Source of the DNA: Peristeroidobacter soli
GTDB taxonomy: Bacteria; Pseudomonadota; Gammaproteobacteria; Steroidobacterales; Steroidobacteraceae
DNA: 64,000 bases
Assembly (NCBI RefSeq): GCF_004138485.1
Contig: NZ_ML142848.1
Coordinates: forward strand, 1,028,640-1,092,639
Reading direction: 5' to 3'
In this document: piece after piece, positions 25,968-35,251 of the stretch
How the letters are laid out: every line of letters begins with the position of its first letter
Position numbering within the stretch: position 1 is the first letter of the stretch
The notes under the pieces: generated by a model
What the model was told of the DNA's origin: nothing
Databases searched by the model: none
What the model saw: only the letters and a program-made list of their open reading frames with translations
Position numbers and translations under genes: made by a program

Positions 25968-27113
25968 TCAAGGCAACGCGCCCATGTCTTTCAAGGCGTT
26001 ACGTATGACAGCCAGATTTTGTGAGCTGGCCGTCTCGCCCTTCTCCGCCACCTCGTCCGCCTGCGCGAACAGCGGATGGAACAGGCCGAGCTTGTCGACC
26101 GGCCCCTTCAAGGTGACCTCGCCCTGCTTCACGAAAATCTGCGACCACTCATCGCGCACCTGATCCCAGAACTGTTTGGTGCGCTCGTAATAAACATCGG
26201 CCTGCGCGAAGTCGGCGTCACGAATTCGCTCGTAACGAGCGACACCATATTCGCGCGCGACATACGGCTGCGACGGATCGATCGCACGCGCCGACGTGAG
26301 CACCGTCTTCAAATTGTTTTCTTCTTGAATCCATCCCGTCGGCGAGATGGTGTGACGATTGGTGCCGACCAGCACCTGATAGTCGTCGCGCACGCTCCAT
26401 TCGCGTCGGGGCAGCGGCCGCCAGGTCTCTGCGCTCAACCAGGAAGAGAAACTGCCTGAATGTTCCCAACGCCCGACGCTCGCGTAACGCGGCGACTCGT
26501 CGACTTGATAAACCGTCTGCAACCAGACGCCTTTGGCATCGGCGGCACTGAGCTTGCGACGTTGCCAACGATCGCGACCGCGGTACTCGACGATATTCGC
26601 GGGCTGGTATTGCCAGTCCTGACGCCAATGTTTGGTGACCATGGGCTCGCTGATCGAGCCGTCCTTCTGCACGATGCGCATCTCCAGGATGTGCACCAGG
26701 CTGATGTTCTTGCCGTCGTCGCTGTCGACGTAAACCTTTTCCGTGCCCCACGATTGATAAGGCGCGTTCGGTTTTTCCAGCGTTTTGAAAGGCACGACTT
26801 CGAGGAAGTCGAAAGTGACTCGATAGGTCCCGGCCATGGCGAGAATGGCGCGACGGTCGCGCTCCAGATCGGTCAAGCCGGCCGCGCGCAAATCTTTCCA
26901 TGCTTTGGAGGGCTCGAGATCGAGCGTGACTGGCGCGCCTTTCGTCGTGCCACCTCGCGGAGCTGGCACGCCCGCTTCCAAAGGCCACGAGAATGTATAG
27001 CGCGCTGGCGCCGACGCTTGCTGTGGTTTGCCCGAGTACTCGTCGGCGCCCGACGCCGCACTAACGAACAGCGTCGCCGCGATGGCGGCGACCCAACCTT
27101 CCACTCTGATCAT
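25968..27113 (-). CDS. DUF6607 family exported protein
   Basis: 381 aa with a signal peptide (MIRVEGWVAAIAATLFVSAA). Highly conserved family blocks: RGGTTKGAPV, RRAILAMAGTYRVTFDFLE, PYQSWGTEKVYV, KHWRQDWQYQPANIVEYRGR, SETWRPLPRREWSVRDDYQV, GTNRHTISPTGWIQEENN. These match the DUF6607 family, often found beside hemP in gammaproteobacteria. Function is unknown, probably periplasmic or envelope. AGGAG lies upstream of the ATG. It reads toward hemP with a 92-nt gap, but hemP has its own promoter. Confidence 0.82.
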   Translation of the reverse strand: MIRVEGWVAAIAATLFVSAASGADEYSGKPQQASAPARYTFSWPLEAGVPAPRGGTTKGAPVTLDLEPSKAWKDLRAAGLTDLERDRRAILAMAGTYRVTFDFLEVVPFKTLEKPNAPYQSWGTEKVYVDSDDGKNISLVHILEMRIVQKDGSISEPMVTKHWRQDWQYQPANIVEYRGRDRWQRRKLSAADAKGVWLQTVYQVDESPRYASVGRWEHSGSFSSWLSAETWRPLPRREWSVRDDYQVLVGTNRHTISPTGWIQEENNLKTVLTSARAIDPSQPYVAREYGVARYERIRDADFAQADVYYERTKQFWDQVRDEWSQIFVKQGEVTLKGPVDKLGLFHPLFAQADEVAEKGETASSQNLAVIRNALKDMGALP

Positions 27114-27200
27114 GACCGACTCCTGAACGCACTAGCTTGGATCCGACGTGGTCCTGGCGGTCCCGTCAGTGTAAGCGAGCGGCGTTCCAGAGTTGGAGCG

Positions 27201-28586
27201 TCAGCACTCCGGCAGGTTGACGGCGAGACCGCCCAGCGAGGTTTCCTTGTAGGAATCCTGCATATCGGCCCCGGTCCGCCGCATGGTCTCGATCACCTTG
27301 TCCAGTGTGACGTGGTGCGAACCGTCGCCCATGAGCGCGAGGCGTGACGCGTCCACCGCCTTCACTGCGCCGGTGGCATTGCGCTCGATACAAGGAATCT
27401 GCACCAGACCGCCGATGGGATCGCACGTCAGACCGAGGTTGTGCTCCATACCGATCTCGGCCGCATTCTCGATCTGCTGGTTGGTACCGCCTTGCGCTGC
27501 CGCGAGGCCAGCAGCGGCAATGGAACACGCGACGCCGATCTCGCCCTGACAGCCCACTTCCGCAGCGGAGATACTGGCGTTCAGCTTGTACAGCGAACCG
27601 ATCGCGCCGGCCGTCAGCAAAAATGTATGACGCCCTTCGCGCGTACCATTACAGAAACGATCGTAATAACGCAGTACAGATGGCACGACCCCGGCCGCAC
27701 CGTTCGTCGGCGCAGTGACCACTTTGCCACCCGCCGCGTTCTCTTCATTGACCGCGAGCGCCCACACGTTGATCCAGTCCATCGCGATGAGGCCGTCCGA
27801 GCTCTGCGCCTGTTCGCGCTTTTCCAGCATGCCGCGCAACTTGGCTGCGCGACGCTTCACATTCAAACCGCCCGGCAATATGCCTTCCTGCCGCAGACCG
27901 CGATCGATGCAGGAATTCATGGCCTCGGCGATGCGGTCCAGCCGGGCGAGCACTTCCTCGCGAGTCTGGGTCGCGCATTCATTGCGCATCATCACTTCGG
28001 CGATCGTCAGACCATTGCGCTCAGCGACCTCCAGCAACTCCGCCGCGTCGGAGAACGGCAGCGGAACGGTGGTTGCGGCCATCGCCGTCGCAGGCGCCTT
28101 GGCTTCTTCGTCGCTGACGACGAAGCCACCGCCGACGGAATAGAAAGTCGCCTCGCGCAACAGCTCGCCGCCGGCATCGCGCGCGAACAGCGTCAACGCG
28201 TTCGGGTGATACGGCAGGCTTTCTTTGTATTTCCAGTGGATGTCGCGCTCGATGCGGAAGTCGATCTCATGACTCCCCGCCAGCTTCAGCTTGCCGTGCT
28301 GACGAACGTCTTCGATGAGCCCGGCCGCCGCATCGGGATCGACTTGCGCAGGCAACCAACCCGCGAGGCCGGTCGTGACAGCGGTATCAGTGGCGTGGCC
28401 CTTACCCGTCAGCGCCAGTGAACCATAAAGATTCACGGTGACCTGGGCGACTCGCGCCAGAATTCCCTGCTCATCCAGCGACTTCGCGAACCGGCAGGCA
28501 GCGGTCATCGGCCCCATGGTGTGGGAGCTCGACGGCCCGATGCCGATTTTGAACATGTCGAAGACACTGACGGTCGCTGCGCTCAA
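27201..28586 (-). CDS. sdaA: L-serine ammonia-lyase, iron-sulfur type
   Basis: 461 aa from a TTG start (SAATVSVFDMFKIGIGPSSS), matching the family length; the in-frame ATG at 28661 would add an unconserved 25 residues. N-terminal beta domain with IGIGPSSSHTMGPM. The catalytic alpha domain has the conserved Cys residues expected to bind a 4Fe-4S cluster (IGVACSIAAAG, LGLTCDPIGGLVQIPCIERN). It deaminates L-serine to pyruvate and ammonia in the cytoplasm. Oxygen-labile in known members. Confidence 0.92.
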   Translation of the reverse strand: MSAATVSVFDMFKIGIGPSSSHTMGPMTAACRFAKSLDEQGILARVAQVTVNLYGSLALTGKGHATDTAVTTGLAGWLPAQVDPDAAAGLIEDVRQHGKLKLAGSHEIDFRIERDIHWKYKESLPYHPNALTLFARDAGGELLREATFYSVGGGFVVSDEEAKAPATAMAATTVPLPFSDAAELLEVAERNGLTIAEVMMRNECATQTREEVLARLDRIAEAMNSCIDRGLRQEGILPGGLNVKRRAAKLRGMLEKREQAQSSDGLIAMDWINVWALAVNEENAAGGKVVTAPTNGAAGVVPSVLRYYDRFCNGTREGRHTFLLTAGAIGSLYKLNASISAAEVGCQGEIGVACSIAAAGLAAAQGGTNQQIENAAEIGMEHNLGLTCDPIGGLVQIPCIERNATGAVKAVDASRLALMGDGSHHVTLDKVIETMRRTGADMQDSYKETSLGGLAVNLPEC

Positions 28587-28712
28587 GAGACACTCTCGTT
28601 CAACGGTAAAACCCGCGAATAGTAAACGTACGGCCTGCACGGGGGTGTTGCCGGCGGACACATTAATTGATTCTTCGGGGCAATTTCGAAATTTTCAGCA
28701 AAGGACTTGCCA

Positions 28713-28729
28713 ATGAGAATTATTCTCAT
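28713..28729 (+). promoter_or_regulatory. Fur box of the PepSY/DUF2271/DUF4198/flavoreductase operon
   Basis: ATGAGAATTATTCTCAT, a perfect palindrome around a central T containing the 7-1-7 Fur form TGAGAAT-T-ATTCTCA. It lies 76 nt before the first gene, between divergently transcribed sdaA and the operon. Confidence 0.85.
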
Positions 28730-28804
28730 ACACTGCCAACCTATCCTCCTCTCATTCAGTGTCGCGCGCGTCTGTGATTTCACCGGATCTTGCAGTGGTT
28801 GCTC

Positions 28805-29458
28805 ATGGCTGAAGCCCTCCGTGCCTCCTCCGCCCGAGCGCAAAAGGCCCGCGCGTTCTGGCTGAAGCACCTTCATCAGTGGCACTGGATGAGCGCGGCG
28901 ATGTGCCTGGTCGCGATGCTGCTGTTCAGTGTCACCGGCTTCACGCTCAACCACGCTTCGTGGATTGGGGCGAAGCCCAAGGTCACGACCCAGACGGCGG
29001 CCCTGCCGGCACCGTTGCGCGAGCAATTGAAGAAGACGCGGGAGTCTAGTGGCGATGACAAGGCCGCGCTCCCGACCGAAGTAGCGGATTGGCTCGACCA
29101 GACATTGACGGTGCGAGTCGAGGACCGCGAGACCGAATGGTCGGACGATGAAATCTATGTGTCGCTGCCGCGCCCCGGCGGCGATGCCTGGCTGACGGTG
29201 AATCTGGAGGACGGCGAAGTCACGCACGAGCTCACCGATCGCGGTTGGCTGTCGTACTTCAACGATCTGCACAAGGGACGCAATGCCGGCGCCGCGTGGA
29301 GCCTGTTCATCGACGTGTTCGCCTTCGCGGTGCTGGTGTTCGCAATCACCGGACTGCTGCTGTTGAAGATGCATGCGGGCAATCGTCCCGGCACCTGGCC
29401 GATGGTGGCGCTGGGACTGGTGCTGCCGCTGCTGCTGGCGATTTTGTTTATTCATTGA
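28805..29458 (+). CDS. PepSY-associated transmembrane protein
   Basis: 217 aa. An N-terminal helix (WMSAAMCLVAMLLFSVTGFT) ends in LNHASW, a periplasmic PepSY-like part contains VSLPRPGGDAWLTVNLEDGE and LTDRGWLSYFNDLHKGRNAG, then come two C-terminal helices (SLFIDVFAFAVLVFAITGLL and MVALGLVLPLLLAILF). Such proteins accompany siderophore receptors and are thought to act in inner-membrane ferric reduction or transfer. First gene of the Fur-controlled operon; the TTG at 28790 is an alternative start. Confidence 0.85.
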   Translation: MAEALRASSARAQKARAFWLKHLHQWHWMSAAMCLVAMLLFSVTGFTLNHASWIGAKPKVTTQTAALPAPLREQLKKTRESSGDDKAALPTEVADWLDQTLTVRVEDRETEWSDDEIYVSLPRPGGDAWLTVNLEDGEVTHELTDRGWLSYFNDLHKGRNAGAAWSLFIDVFAFAVLVFAITGLLLLKMHAGNRPGTWPMVALGLVLPLLLAILFIH

Positions 29459-29461
29459 ACG

Positions 29462-29995
29462 ATGGGAATGGACATGAGAACAATCACCAAGCTGGCCAGC
29501 GCCATGCTGCTGATCGGATCGAGCTGCGCGGCGTTCGGGACCGAGTTGAATCTCAAGCTGACGATTCCGCGTCCGGACGTCGCCGAATATCACCGCCCAT
29601 ACCTCGCGGTGTGGGTGGAGAATCAGGATCAAAGCGCCGCCGCGCAGCTCGCCGTCTGGTATCAGACCGACACTAAAAAAGAAGACGGCACGCAGTGGCT
29701 GAAGGATCTGCGTCAATGGTGGCGTCGTGGCGGCCGTGAGATCCAGATGCCGGTCGACGGCGTTACCGGCGCAACCCGCCCCGCCGGTGAATACACGCTG
29801 AGTTTCAAGAACACGGACAAGCAACTCGCGACGCTCGCGCCCGGCAAATACAACGTCGTGGTCGAAGCCGTGCGCGAAGTCGGCGGACGCGAGCTGCTGC
29901 GCGTGCCGTTCGAATGGCCCGGCACTCGGAAACAAACGGCGACGGCTCAGGGCAAGTCCGAGCTCGGCGCCATCACGCTCAACATCACTCCATAA
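29462..29995 (+). CDS. DUF2271 family exported protein
   Basis: 177 aa; the likely start may be the second or third Met ([20 protein letters not shown]), giving a signal peptide. Conserved [59 protein letters not shown] and [20 protein letters not shown]. The family belongs to iron-responsive PepSY/DUF4198 operons; its biochemical role is unknown. It starts 3 nt after the PepSY gene. Confidence 0.88.
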   Translation: MGMDMRTITKLASAMLLIGSSCAAFGTELNLKLTIPRPDVAEYHRPYLAVWVENQDQSAAAQLAVWYQTDTKKEDGTQWLKDLRQWWRRGGREIQMPVDGVTGATRPAGEYTLSFKNTDKQLATLAPGKYNVVVEAVREVGGRELLRVPFEWPGTRKQTATAQGKSELGAITLNITP

Positions 29996-30014
29996 CTCCT
30001 TCGCGAGGAAAACC

Positions 30015-30821
30015 ATGAGAACCGCACTTCGCGCCATTGCCGCCACCGCCGCCCTGCTCGCTCCGTTCGCGAGTCATGCGCACAAGATGTGGCTGCTGCC
30101 CTCCGCTACCGTGTCGACTGTCGATCAATGGATCACCGTCGACGCGGCGGTCTCGAACGATCTGTTCTATTTCAATCATGTGCCGCTGCGCCTGGATTCG
30201 CTGGCAATCACCGCGCCCGATGGCTCGAAAGTCAACGCGGAGAATCCGTTCACCGGCAAATATCGCAGCGTGTTCGACGTGCAGCTCAAGCAGAACGGCA
30301 CGTACAAGGTCGCGCTCGTCAACAACGGCTTGTTCGCGAGCTACGAAGAGAACGGTCAGCGCAAACGCTGGCGCGGTAACGCGGAGAAGTTCGCGAAAGA
30401 AGTCCCCGCCGATGCCAAGAACCTGGAAGTGAGCGAGTCGGTCGGCCGAGTCGAGACCTTCGTCACCGCCGGCAAGCCGACCGAAGGCGCACTGAAGTCT
30501 GCCAACGTCGGTCTCGAACTGGTGCCGCTGACTCATCCGAACGACCTGTACGCGGGTGAAGCGTCGAAGTTTCGTTTCTTGATCGACGGCCAACCCGCCG
30601 CCAATCTCGAGGTGGTCGTGCAGGCCGGCGGCACCCGCTATCGCAACGACCAGGAAGAACAGAAGCTCAAGACTGACGCCAAAGGCGAGCTGGCCGTGAA
30701 CTGGCCGACGCCCGGCATGTACTGGCTCGAAACCGGCTCGGAAGATCAGAAGACATCGCTCAAGCAGGCCAAGCAGCGCCGGTTGAGCTACGTCGCGACG
30801 TTCGAAGTATTGCCGCAGTAA
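30015..30821 (+). CDS. DUF4198 domain exported protein
   Basis: 268 aa. A signal peptide ends near [11 protein letters not shown]. The DUF4198 region is beta-rich ([31 protein letters not shown]), with a C-terminal Ig-like part ([31 protein letters not shown]). The family is seen with nickel/cobalt or iron transport genes; here context points to iron. A His next to the signal cleavage site (AHK) could bind metal, which is inference. Confidence 0.88.
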   Translation: MRTALRAIAATAALLAPFASHAHKMWLLPSATVSTVDQWITVDAAVSNDLFYFNHVPLRLDSLAITAPDGSKVNAENPFTGKYRSVFDVQLKQNGTYKVALVNNGLFASYEENGQRKRWRGNAEKFAKEVPADAKNLEVSESVGRVETFVTAGKPTEGALKSANVGLELVPLTHPNDLYAGEASKFRFLIDGQPAANLEVVVQAGGTRYRNDQEEQKLKTDAKGELAVNWPTPGMYWLETGSEDQKTSLKQAKQRRLSYVATFEVLPQ

Positions 30822-30827
30822 GGCGGA

Positions 30828-32195
30828 ATGTCCGGGATTCTCGACGGCCTCAGCGACGCACGACTGTATTCAGCGTGCGTCGTTGTCGTTTTGTATCTCA
30901 CCACCTGCGCGTATTTTCTCTGGCCGCGACGCCGGCCCGCCCTGGTCGCCACTGGCGGCGATCCCACGCTGATCGCGTTCGCCAGCCAGACGGGATTCGC
31001 CGCCGAACTGGCGAATCGAACCGCACAATCGCTGCAAGCCGCCGGCGCGCCCGTGATGCTCGCGTCGTTACAGCAGATCGACAATCGGATCCTGAAGCAA
31101 ACCAGGCACGCGCTATTCGTCGTCAGCACGACCGGCGAAGGCGACGCACCGGATCCCGCCGCCGGATTCGTTCGAGATGTGCTGGATGGCGCCGTGCCGC
31201 TCAAGGAGCTGAGCTATGGCGTGCTCGCACTGGGCGATCGCGAGTACGACAACTACTGCGCGTTCGGACATCGCCTCGACCAGTGGCTGAGGCATCAAGG
31301 CGCGACCGCCTTGTTCGATGTGATCGAAGTCGACAATGGCGACGAAGGCGCGCTCCGCCATTGGCAGCATCAGCTCAGTGTGATGAGCAACAGCCCCGAC
31401 CTGCCTGATTGGGAAGCTCCGCGCTACGATCGCTGGCGCCTCACCGCGCGCCATCACATCAATCCCGGCAGTGCGGGTGACGCCTGTTTTCACATCGAAC
31501 TGCGTCCGCAGACCACAGACGTCAAATGGCAGGCGGGCGACATCGCCGAGATCGATCCGCGCAATTCAACCTGGGACGACAAGCGCGAGCCGCTGCCTCA
31601 CCGCGAATATTCCATTGCGTCGTTGCCCACCGACGGCGCGATTCATTTGCTCGTACGGCAGATGCGCCGCCCGGATGGCGAGCCCGGCCTGGGTAGCGGC
31701 TGGCTGACGGCTGGCGCGAGAGTTGGAGATGACATTGCTGTCCGCGTGCGCCCCAATCCCAATTTTCACGCGCCTCAAAGCAATGTACCCCTGATCCTCA
31801 TCGGCAACGGCACCGGTATCGCGGGCCTGCGAGCATTGCTGAAGGCTCGTATCACCGAAGGTCGCCACCGCAACTGGCTCATCTTTGGCGAGCGCAACCT
31901 CGCGCACGACAGGTTCTACGGCGAGGAGATCGAGCGGTGGCGCGCCAGCGGACAATTGGAACGCGTCGACCAAGTGTTCTCGCGCGATCAGGCAGAGCGG
32001 CGCTACGTCCAACACGGCGTAGTCGAGTGCGGCGACGAATTGAAACGTTGGGTCAGCGACGGCGCGGCGATTTACGTGTGCGGCAGCTTGCAAGGCATGG
32101 CGCCGGCGGTCGACGCCGCACTCTCGGAAGTGCTCGGCGCCGACCTGCTCGAAGAACTGGCGATCACGGGCCGCTACCGGCGCGACGTCTACTAA
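30828..32195 (+). CDS. Membrane-anchored flavoreductase (sulfite-reductase flavoprotein-like)
   Basis: 455 aa. One N-terminal helix (YSACVVVVLYLTTCAYFLW), a flavodoxin domain (LIAFASQTGFAAELANRTAQ, VVSTTGEGDAPDPA, LALGDREYDNYCAFG), then an FAD-binding region with the RxYS-like motif REYSIAS and an NAD(P)H domain (LILIGNGTGIAGLRALLKAR, YVCGSLQGMA). This is the CysJ/cytochrome P450-reductase architecture attached to the membrane. In a Fur-regulated operon it most plausibly supplies electrons for ferric-siderophore reduction via the PepSY partner; direct sulfite reduction is unlikely. It overlaps the convergent DUF4870-like gene by 4 nt. Confidence 0.87.
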   Translation: MSGILDGLSDARLYSACVVVVLYLTTCAYFLWPRRRPALVATGGDPTLIAFASQTGFAAELANRTAQSLQAAGAPVMLASLQQIDNRILKQTRHALFVVSTTGEGDAPDPAAGFVRDVLDGAVPLKELSYGVLALGDREYDNYCAFGHRLDQWLRHQGATALFDVIEVDNGDEGALRHWQHQLSVMSNSPDLPDWEAPRYDRWRLTARHHINPGSAGDACFHIELRPQTTDVKWQAGDIAEIDPRNSTWDDKREPLPHREYSIASLPTDGAIHLLVRQMRRPDGEPGLGSGWLTAGARVGDDIAVRVRPNPNFHAPQSNVPLILIGNGTGIAGLRALLKARITEGRHRNWLIFGERNLAHDRFYGEEIERWRASGQLERVDQVFSRDQAERRYVQHGVVECGDELKRWVSDGAAIYVCGSLQGMAPAVDAALSEVLGADLLEELAITGRYRRDVY

Positions 32196-32542
32196 AGCCC
32201 CCAGCCGCGATGATTCGGATACGGCGCGCGCTCGCCGGCGTATCTCAGGCCTTTCACGCAGCGGATGATCCACCAGATCGCCAGCGCGATCAGGATCGGC
32301 ACGCCGATCAACACCCAGGTCAGCACCACACCGATCGCGCCGACCACCAGGCCGAACCAGAACGTGCGGATCTGCAGCTCGTAGTGCGTGCGCAGCCACT
32401 CCGGCGCGTCGTCCTTATAGACGTAAGCCATGATCACGCCGATCAGCGCCGTGACGCCTGAAATCAATGCCAGCAAATAGAGCACGTAGATGACGTTGAC
32501 CATCGACGTATTCGCCGAACTGTCGCTAACGCTCTGATTCAC
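32192..32542 (-). CDS. DUF4870-like small membrane protein
   Basis: 116 aa with three hydrophobic helices (VIYVLYLLALISGVTALIGV, FWFGLVVGAIGVVLTWVLIG, PILIALAIWWIIRCVKGL) and the motif YVYKDDAPEWLRTHYELQIR, as in DUF4870 membrane proteins. GGGAG lies 8 nt before the ATG. Function unknown. Confidence 0.8.
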   Translation of the reverse strand: MNQSVSDSSANTSMVNVIYVLYLLALISGVTALIGVIMAYVYKDDAPEWLRTHYELQIRTFWFGLVVGAIGVVLTWVLIGVPILIALAIWWIIRCVKGLRYAGERAPYPNHRGWGL

Positions 32543-32746
32543 GGTGGACTCCCAAGCCTCACGCTAATATGAAAATTGTGCGACCGGTCACGCTCCCGCT
32601 CAACCGCATTCACCGGCAAATAGCCGCGACTGGCCCGGATTGCTGCCGGCGGGGAATCAATTACATGCCATTCGCCACGATGATGCCACGCGCACGACGG
32701 CGTAGTCTGCACTCACAGTTTGAAGCGAAAGGCGAGGAGATAGTCC

Positions 32747-32938
32747 ATGCTCGATTTCGAAGACGACAAGGTGGTGCACATGCCGACCGGTGTGCAGACG
32801 ACTTCGCCGGAAGCGGCAAAGACGCTGGAACAGGCGTGGCAGCGCCGTCGCGCCGAGCTTGCCGATTGGGCGCCGTCCGCCGGCTGGCTCACCGATCGTC
32901 GTGACGTGCGACATCTCGGCCGCGTCGGCGCCCGCTGA
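32747..32938 (+). CDS. Small hypothetical protein
   Basis: 63 aa (MLDFEDDKVVHMPTGVQTTS ... WQRRRAELADWAPSAGWLTD). GAGGAG at 32734-32739, 7 nt before the ATG, makes translation credible. No family recognised. It ends 10 nt before the convergent MoeB-rhodanese stop. Confidence 0.5.
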   Translation: MLDFEDDKVVHMPTGVQTTSPEAAKTLEQAWQRRRAELADWAPSAGWLTDRRDVRHLGRVGAR

Positions 32939-32948
32939 GAATCCAACC

Positions 32949-34076
32949 TCAACCGACCGGCGCGACCACGAACGATGGATCGAGCTCTTTAGCCCAGGCC
33001 AGTAAGCCCCCTTCCAAATCAGCCACATTTGTCATCCCGGCGCGCGTGGCGACGGCCGACGCGGTCAAGCTACGCCCGCCGCTGCGACAAATGAAAACGA
33101 CCAGCTGATCGCGAGGAATTTCGGCAAGCCGCCGCTCGACTTCGCCAACGGGAATGCTCACCGCTCCCGGCAAATGCGAAGCGCGGAATTCGTTCGGTGA
33201 TCGCACATCGACGATGGCGACTTTCCCCAACAGCTCTCGCAACTCCAGCGGCGACAGGCGCCGCGTCACCTCGGCACTGCAGGCCTCAGCCAGATCCGCT
33301 GGCTCATGAATCGTCGGATGATCGCCGCAGACCGCGCAGTCCGGGCGCCGCGTGAATCGAAACTCGCCGAAGCGCATCGCCAACGCATCGTAGGTCAACA
33401 GCCGGCCGAGCAACGGCTCACCGACGCCGACGATCACCTTGATCGCTTCGGTCGCCTGAATCGTGCCCATCACCCCCGGCAACACACCGAGCACACCTGC
33501 CTCAGCGCAGTTCGGCACGAGACCATCGGCCGGCGGCTCGGGAAACAAACATCGATAGCAAGGTGCCTGGCCCGGTATATACGTCATGGCCTGCCCTTCG
33601 AACCGGTGGATGGCGGCGGAGACCAGCGGCTTGCGCAGAATCACGCACGCATCGTTGGAAAGATAACGTGTGTTGAACCGATCCGTGCCATCGAGCACCA
33701 CGTCGTACTTACTGAAGATCTCGCGCACATTCGCGGCACGCAGCTCAACAGTGTGCGACACCAGCTCGATCTCAGGATTGAGCGCGAGCAAACGTTCCTT
33801 CGCGACCTCCGCTTTCGGCCTGCCGACGCTCTGCGTGTCGTACAGCACCTGTCGCTGCAGATTCGAGACATCCACCCGGTCGTTGTCGATCACACCGATC
33901 GTGCCCACGCCCGACGCCGCCAGATACAACGCCGCTGGCGAACCCAGGCCACCGGCGCCGACCAGCAGCACTTTCGCGGCCTTGAGTTTTTCCTGGCCTG
34001 GAATACCGATCTCGCGCAGCGCCAGGTGGCGGCTGTAACGCGCGAGATCCGCTGGAGATAACGAAGGAGTCGACAT
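32949..34076 (-). CDS. moeB: MoeB/ThiF-type adenylyltransferase fused to rhodanese
   Basis: 375 aa. The E1-like domain (residues 1-250) has YSRHLALREIGIPGQEKL, ATP loop VLLVGAGGLGSPAALYLAAS, and CxxC pairs (APCYRCLFP and DCAVCGDH) for zinc. The C-terminal rhodanese (about 265-370) has the active Cys loop VFICRSGGRS. Such fusions (MoeBR/MoeZ) adenylate and thiolate the C-terminus of sulfur-carrier proteins such as MoaD or ThiS. No carrier gene is adjacent, so the pathway (molybdopterin, thiamine or other) is open. Confidence 0.9.
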   Translation of the reverse strand: MSTPSLSPADLARYSRHLALREIGIPGQEKLKAAKVLLVGAGGLGSPAALYLAASGVGTIGVIDNDRVDVSNLQRQVLYDTQSVGRPKAEVAKERLLALNPEIELVSHTVELRAANVREIFSKYDVVLDGTDRFNTRYLSNDACVILRKPLVSAAIHRFEGQAMTYIPGQAPCYRCLFPEPPADGLVPNCAEAGVLGVLPGVMGTIQATEAIKVIVGVGEPLLGRLLTYDALAMRFGEFRFTRRPDCAVCGDHPTIHEPADLAEACSAEVTRRLSPLELRELLGKVAIVDVRSPNEFRASHLPGAVSIPVGEVERRLAEIPRDQLVVFICRSGGRSLTASAVATRAGMTNVADLEGGLLAWAKELDPSFVVAPVG

Positions 34077-34363
34077 CGCTCGACCATCACACTTGCCACC
34101 AGCCCTGTCAACCGCGAACCTGAACCGTTGCTAAATGCAGAAAGCGGCGTGTCATGGATTGCGCGCTTGATGCACCGACAGGCAGCTCTTTCGGCCGGCC
34201 TGTTGAAGCTCACCGACAGCGCGCTCGATAATTCTCGCGCAGCGGGCTGACCCATTAAGCCCGGCACCAGCACGAACGGACGCTGACTGACACGGACCGG
34301 AGCAGCCCAGATGGCTTTTCTCGTTGTATCCTCGATGCAGCAATACGGTGCCGGAGATCACCG

Positions 34364-35251
34364 ATGAGTGCCAGCAACCCCCTGGTCGCAGCGACGTCAG
34401 CACCGCCGCGCGCCCACCGAACCGTCAACGCGAACATCAATAACTTCTCCGCCGGCCTGACCCGCATCGATCCCAGGCCCTACGCGATCGTGTGCATGCA
34501 TATCGGCCCGTCGGTGGAAGTGACCTGCGACCGCGGCGGCAAACTGCGTCACGGCCGGGAAGTCGCGGGCGATCTGGATATCATTCCGGCGCACACGCCG
34601 GCCGCATGGGAAACCAAACAAAGCGGCACCACGCTGGTCATGCGCGTGCCCGATGAACTGCTCCGCAATGTCGCGATCGAGCTCGACATGGATCCCTCCA
34701 ACATCGAGATCGCCGACCGCTTCCAGTTGCGCGATCCGTTCATCGAACACATCGGCTGGGCCATCAAGGCCGATCTCGAATCGGGCGGCGCGGGCGGACG
34801 TTTGTTTCGTGAAAGTCTCGGCACCGCACTCGCCGCGCGGCTGCTTCAACGTCACAACCGCCGTTCGCTGCCGATGCGCGATCCGAAGGGCGGCTTGAGC
34901 GCGTGGAAACTCAAGCTGGTGATCTCGCACATCGAGGACAACCTGGAAAGCGAGCTGTCGCTGGCGGAAATCGCCAAGGTCGCCGGTGTCAGCGTGTCGC
35001 ATCTGAAGACGCTATTCCGGCGCTCGACCGGCACGCCGGTGCATCAATACATTCTGCGCCGGCGTGTGGAGCGGGCGAAGTTGCTGCTACAGGATGAGTC
35101 GCTGTCGATCGCGCAGATCGCGTTCGCCACCGGCTTTGCACATCAGAGCCATCTGGCCCGTCACATGCGCAAGATTCTGGGCGTCACGCCGGCAGCGGCG
35201 CGGCGCGATCTGGCGCGTCCGCATATGGCGGAGCAGGCGGCGAACGTCTGA
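34364..35251 (+). CDS. AraC-family transcriptional regulator
   Basis: 295 aa. N-terminal sensing region with HGREVAGDLDIIPAHTPAAW; C-terminal AraC DNA-binding domain with two helix-turn-helix units (SLAEIAKVAGVSVSHLKTLF and SIAQIAFATGFAHQSHLARH). GGAG precedes the ATG. It is tail-to-tail with the acyl-CoA synthetase (stops adjoin), so the target is not evident from orientation. Confidence 0.9.
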   Translation: MSASNPLVAATSAPPRAHRTVNANINNFSAGLTRIDPRPYAIVCMHIGPSVEVTCDRGGKLRHGREVAGDLDIIPAHTPAAWETKQSGTTLVMRVPDELLRNVAIELDMDPSNIEIADRFQLRDPFIEHIGWAIKADLESGGAGGRLFRESLGTALAARLLQRHNRRSLPMRDPKGGLSAWKLKLVISHIEDNLESELSLAEIAKVAGVSVSHLKTLFRRSTGTPVHQYILRRRVERAKLLLQDESLSIAQIAFATGFAHQSHLARHMRKILGVTPAAARRDLARPHMAEQAANV

